DNA from: Fasciolopsis buskii
Lineage: Eukaryota; Platyhelminthes; Trematoda; Plagiorchiida; Fasciolidae
Reading direction: 5' to 3'
DNA: 64,000 nucleotides
Assembly (NCBI GenBank): GCA_008360955.1
Contig: LUCM01000560.1
Span: forward strand, 1 to 64,000
Shown: in pieces, positions 60,401 through 64,000 of the stretch
Layout: every line of letters begins with the position of its first letter
How positions within the stretch are numbered: the first letter of the stretch is position 1
Notes under the pieces: model-generated
Databases searched by the model: none
What the model was told of the DNA's origin: nothing
What the model saw: the letters and a program-made list of their open reading frames with translations, nothing else
Made by a program: the position numbers and the translations under genes

Positions 60401-63400
60401 ATACGCAACCTCACGATCTGATTGGATGAATCCAATGGGTTGCGACATGGCACGGATCGATAGCACATGTGCCAACATGTGTGACACCATTCAGTATCGC
60501 CTAAATGGATAAGGTGAATGCAGTGCGTGTAGCAATCCGATCAATTTGGGGTCAGACCAATGCATGATAATGAGAATGGGTTCGTAAGATGCCAAGAATA
60601 TATTTGTGTATGTGATTAAGCGTACAGGCAAGATTCTCTGCTAGTCAGTCGGTGGGGAACAATTCAGCTTGACTTGATACTAGGCGTAAGTGCGGATGTC
60701 CAATGGTAGGAACAACTGAAAAGTTATCGAGCAGTAGTATACTTGTTTGTGTGCGCTATTCCGGTGCGGTTTCGTGTGATTCATACACTATTCTAGGCAG
60801 ATTTAGGTTAGATAAGTATTGACAAAGTTATTTATGCAGCAATCACACATCTACTGTCCTCACAGTTCGAAAGGAACTGAAATTTCACCACAAAAGTCAG
60901 CATACTTAGTGGCTTGGATCCAGATCAATCGATAATGTCAATCTGCGTTAAATAAATCCACCAAGGCTTATCCAGGGATTGCTGTCAGCTAGAGTACAGG
61001 GTAAATGAATCATGTTTGCACTACTCGAATCAAATACAACTTATTTCTCACTAGAGTCGATTATTGATCAGCGAGCTGGCCTTTCCAGTAAGCTATAGTT
61101 TCCGGATCTACTCCGACGTGTAATTAAGCGTCTCAGTTACAGTAAACACCATTTTGTTGTAATACTTCGATTTTTCCAGTGCGCTATTCCAATCTGTTCA
61201 TAGTCACTTAGGTTCGGTATTCCAGTTAATCGGTGTTGTAGCGAGTAACTCGTAAACCGCCATCTGGTTTGATCTGGTTCTGTAAGTGTTGGTCGCGGAC
61301 TAAAGCACGTACTGAGCTCCGGCTTACATTGATTTTTCCTTTTCCCTAGTTTTTAGGTCAATCAGACAAACCGTTCAATGACCAAAGTGCTGAAGCTCAC
61401 TGCAATGCTTCATTAGCCAATCCAAACTGCCGTTGAATTAATTTCATATCCCGGAAAAAATTCATAGATTTCAAGGTTTTGAAAAACTGCGTTGAACGTC
61501 AACAGATACCTGGATGTGATATAACCAAAGGTTAGGGTGTAAACATTTTCATTTTAATTACAAGGCAGTGTAAATGAATGCCTTTAGCATTCTTATATAA
61601 ATGCACTAAACGTAGGTGGCATCTGACTGGATATACAAGATCTCTCCGGTAGCAAACTAGAAGATTTGTCATTCCTGTTGCTCATCAGGTGTGGGCACCT
61701 GATAATCTGTAATCGAAACATCCTTGTAATTGTACATTCCGGATTGTCAGTCCTCATCGAATTCCTCGTTGAATCGTCTTGTGCATGCATAGAAGTTCTG
61801 GTTCAGGAGTCCACAGAAGAACCAAAGTTAAAAATATCCCTTGGTAAGTGATCTAAGTAAACCTTAGGAAAGAGGGGATAAACCCAGGTATAACTGATAT
61901 TAAATGTAATCAGTAGACAAGATTCCAATCAACTGAGCAAATCTGAGTACAAATCATGTACATTCGGAACTACGGCGAAGGCCGAGAACAATCCATGGGA
62001 AAGTAGAAAAAAAAGAACAAAATTTGGTTCACCAAATGTGGTACCTTTTCTATCCTTCACCTAGGCTTGATATTACCCGTTTGCCTAAATCGAAGGCTAG
62101 GGTTGGCCTGAAGGACTCTACCCAGTGCCTTTGAATAAATGGTCTAACACAAAAGGCACCAGGACCATCTGAGGGTCGCGTACGCCGAGGGGGATTGGTG
62201 ACTGATAGCTCAGTTCGTACGCCCTGGGTTCCCATTACACCACTCCACCACATGTGTCTGTGAGCATCCAGCTGCATTGTCCGTACAGAGCCTTCGGTTG
62301 GTTGGAAATGATGGCTTATCCAACCACCACCCCCCCCACAGAGTGATTACCATAAACCACTCGAGCTGGTGTACGGAATCTGGCATTTGCCTTCGTCTTT
62401 GCCATTTAGTGGAAACATCTCCGGCACGGGAACTCTGGAAGCAGGATTTTCCTCAGCAAAAGATATTTGAGACACAACACATGTTAGCACTTCGAAAGGC
62501 TTTTGGGGCCAGTAAACGACTAGAGTTTTCAGATGCTTATCCCCGACCATTCCGAGGTGTTTGGAGACATGTACACTTACATCTTTCAGTTTCATTCTTA
62601 ACTCAAACCTGTACTGTTATTCGAGTGGTCATGTGTCTCGCCCGTTTGTCGCCTGGCTACTAGGTATACACTGCCCTCAAGATAACAGCTCCGGTAATAC
62701 GCACGGCCGTATATCAGTTGCAAAGATATAATTCTTAATTATCGATGTTAGGAATCACTTGTTGACACTCCCCCGGGGAATGTTGAGAAAAAGGCGTGCC
62801 CTAGCTAATCGGGTAGCACTTGCCGAAGCGCAGCGGATATAGTTTGAATGAAAAAGGGGTTGTTTACTGTTTCTCGGCTTCGTTAGCACACATCAAATGA
62901 TAAGATGGCGGCAATGCTTTATACAAGACTGATGAAGTCACACTAGGGTAAACAACATTTATGGCAGGAGAAAAACTTTATCTTGTCGAGTTTTTTTACT
63001 ATCCACCTGGGAAACTCAGCTTTCAGAATGGGCTGACCAAATTTTTCTAGTTAGTTTTTTTATAAAAGGACTAATTTGCAAAACCAAAACGTGTGAAAAT
63101 CGAATGATAAAGAAGGGCTAACAAACCATTGTCTGATCATCAAATTCCAAATTGCGAACACGAAACAGGTTGTTCCAGTCTCCAATGCAATTTTGTTAGA
63201 CAAGCAACTGCTTGACTGACTGAGTGATTGACGGACTGGTTGTTACTGGCTGACTGACAAACATGTTACTTTGCTCGCTCCATTTTAAATCATACACAAA
63301 GGGGATCCCGATAGTCTGGGTGTTTGACATGCCTTGTTCCCAATGATTACATTCGCCGGTAAACACACTAAAGTTTTGTTTTTCGAAACCTGAATTTATA

Positions 63401-63607
63401 TTTTTCAAAAGTTAAAAAAAAACAATAGCTTCTTGAAATTTGTCCTGTTCTGGCATTACTAGCTAACTGTAAATTACGCCCATGATATGCGCCGAGTGAA
63501 CCAAACGGGCAGTGATTAATGATCTGTTTTTGAAAGGGTTCGTCGAGGAATCAAATGCAAGTCGGCCATAGACAATTGACACACTAATGTTTCCCGCGTT
63601 ATCTGAC

Positions 63608-63715
63608 TGTGTGAACCAACGGCCAATCTCTAGGCATCTCAACCTGCACATCACCGGCCCGAATCCCGGCACCGCTGGTCAAATTCCTCACTTGGTTGAA
63701 TTTGGTTGACTGCCA
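63608..63715 (+). mobile_element. tRNA-derived SINE
   Basis: AACCAACGGCCAATCTCTAG is followed by the B box GGCCCGAATCCCGG and a body GGTCAAATTCCTCACTTGGT that matches the body of the copy at 54999. Confidence 0.65.
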
Positions 63716-64000
63716 CTCCCTAAGTGAAAATGACCAACGTTGTGATCTTAGTAATACAATAATCAAAGGATAAATAAAATACCTCCTCAGGACGTATTCA
63801 CTACAAAAAGCGTCAGTGACATTATTATGGCGGTTAGAGGGCCAATCGTTGCGATTCCAAGACAAACTTATCGAATAAACGACTGTTTGACAGCTGACTT
63901 TGCTCAAAAAACAGCCCGTGATTCCGAACCGACCGAGGTCGCGCGCATTCCATTAGTCCTAGCCGAAGCCCTCGTCAAACTAGAAAAAAGAGATACAAAG

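Larger units (their letters stand above)
57142..64000. other. Region downstream of the phosphatase gene
   Basis: Contains SINE-like pieces at about 57390 and 63608 but no gene I recognise. The open frames at 62277-62663 (+, 128 codons) and 60191-60490 (-) have no familiar motifs. Confidence 0.5.

Noticed and set aside
61676..61705. Possible hammerhead ribozyme (CTGATGAG on the minus strand), as found in some fluke SINEs
   Set aside because: The required GAAA segment and flanking stems are missing; other CTGATGA sites also lack them.
62196..62235. tRNA-like A box TAGCTCAGTTCG
   Set aside because: No B box at the right spacing and no cloverleaf.
62277..62663. 128-codon frame with a partner on the other strand
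   Set aside because: No known domain; both strands are open in the same place, which is usual for chance frames.

Overview
This is eukaryotic DNA. It has GT-AG introns, fragments of non-LTR retrotransposons, tRNA-derived SINEs, a foldback DNA element, microsatellites and an 805-base run of N. There are no operons, rRNAs, CRISPR arrays or other bacterial features. Micro-introns of 36-49 bp at the 5' end of a gene, very large introns further 3', and a mix of CR1/Jockey-like and RTE-like LINEs suggest a flatworm, most likely a digenean trematode. That assignment is inference; no species marker is visible.

The one gene I can reconstruct with confidence is a lipid phosphate phosphatase (PLPP/LPP, PAP2 superfamily) on the + strand. 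It starts at ATG 21146, six bases after an in-frame TAA. Seven exons are proposed: 21146-21215, 21255-21403, 21440-21511, 21561-21772, 23951-24008, 35431-35607 and 56905-57066 (or to a stop at 57141). Every junction is GT-AG and every reading phase fits. The introns measure 39, 36, 49, 2178, 11422 and 21297 bp. All three PAP2 catalytic motifs are present: K124 with R131-P132, S173-G174-H175, and R221/H227/D231.

Layout. 1-4186: two copies of a roughly 1.35 kb block, each starting in the 3' end of a LINE coding region, with a degenerate LINE reverse transcriptase between them. The two copies alternate between identical patches and indel-rich patches, which looks like unpolished long-read sequence. 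4187-4980: pyrimidine-rich. 4980-5815: another degenerate LINE RT. 5816-16900: no recognisable gene. 16946-18930: decayed LINE with an ORF1-like piece and the RT C-terminal half. 18960-21145: upstream region of the phosphatase gene. 21146-57141: phosphatase gene. Its intron 5 holds two RTE-type LINE fragments and a diverged foldback element. Its intron 6 holds most of the SINE copies, the N gap and a well-preserved foldback element that ends 31 bp before exon 7. 57142-64000: SINE-like pieces and unassigned sequence.

Most open frames here are short enough to arise by chance. With stops near 5-6% of codons, roughly one open frame of about 165 codons is expected in 64 kb by chance, so unassigned frames are not called as genes. 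I found no wholly new system. The points most worth following are the 5'-small/3'-large intron gradient, the foldback element next to the last phosphatase exon, the SINE family, and the assembly-quality signature at the left end.
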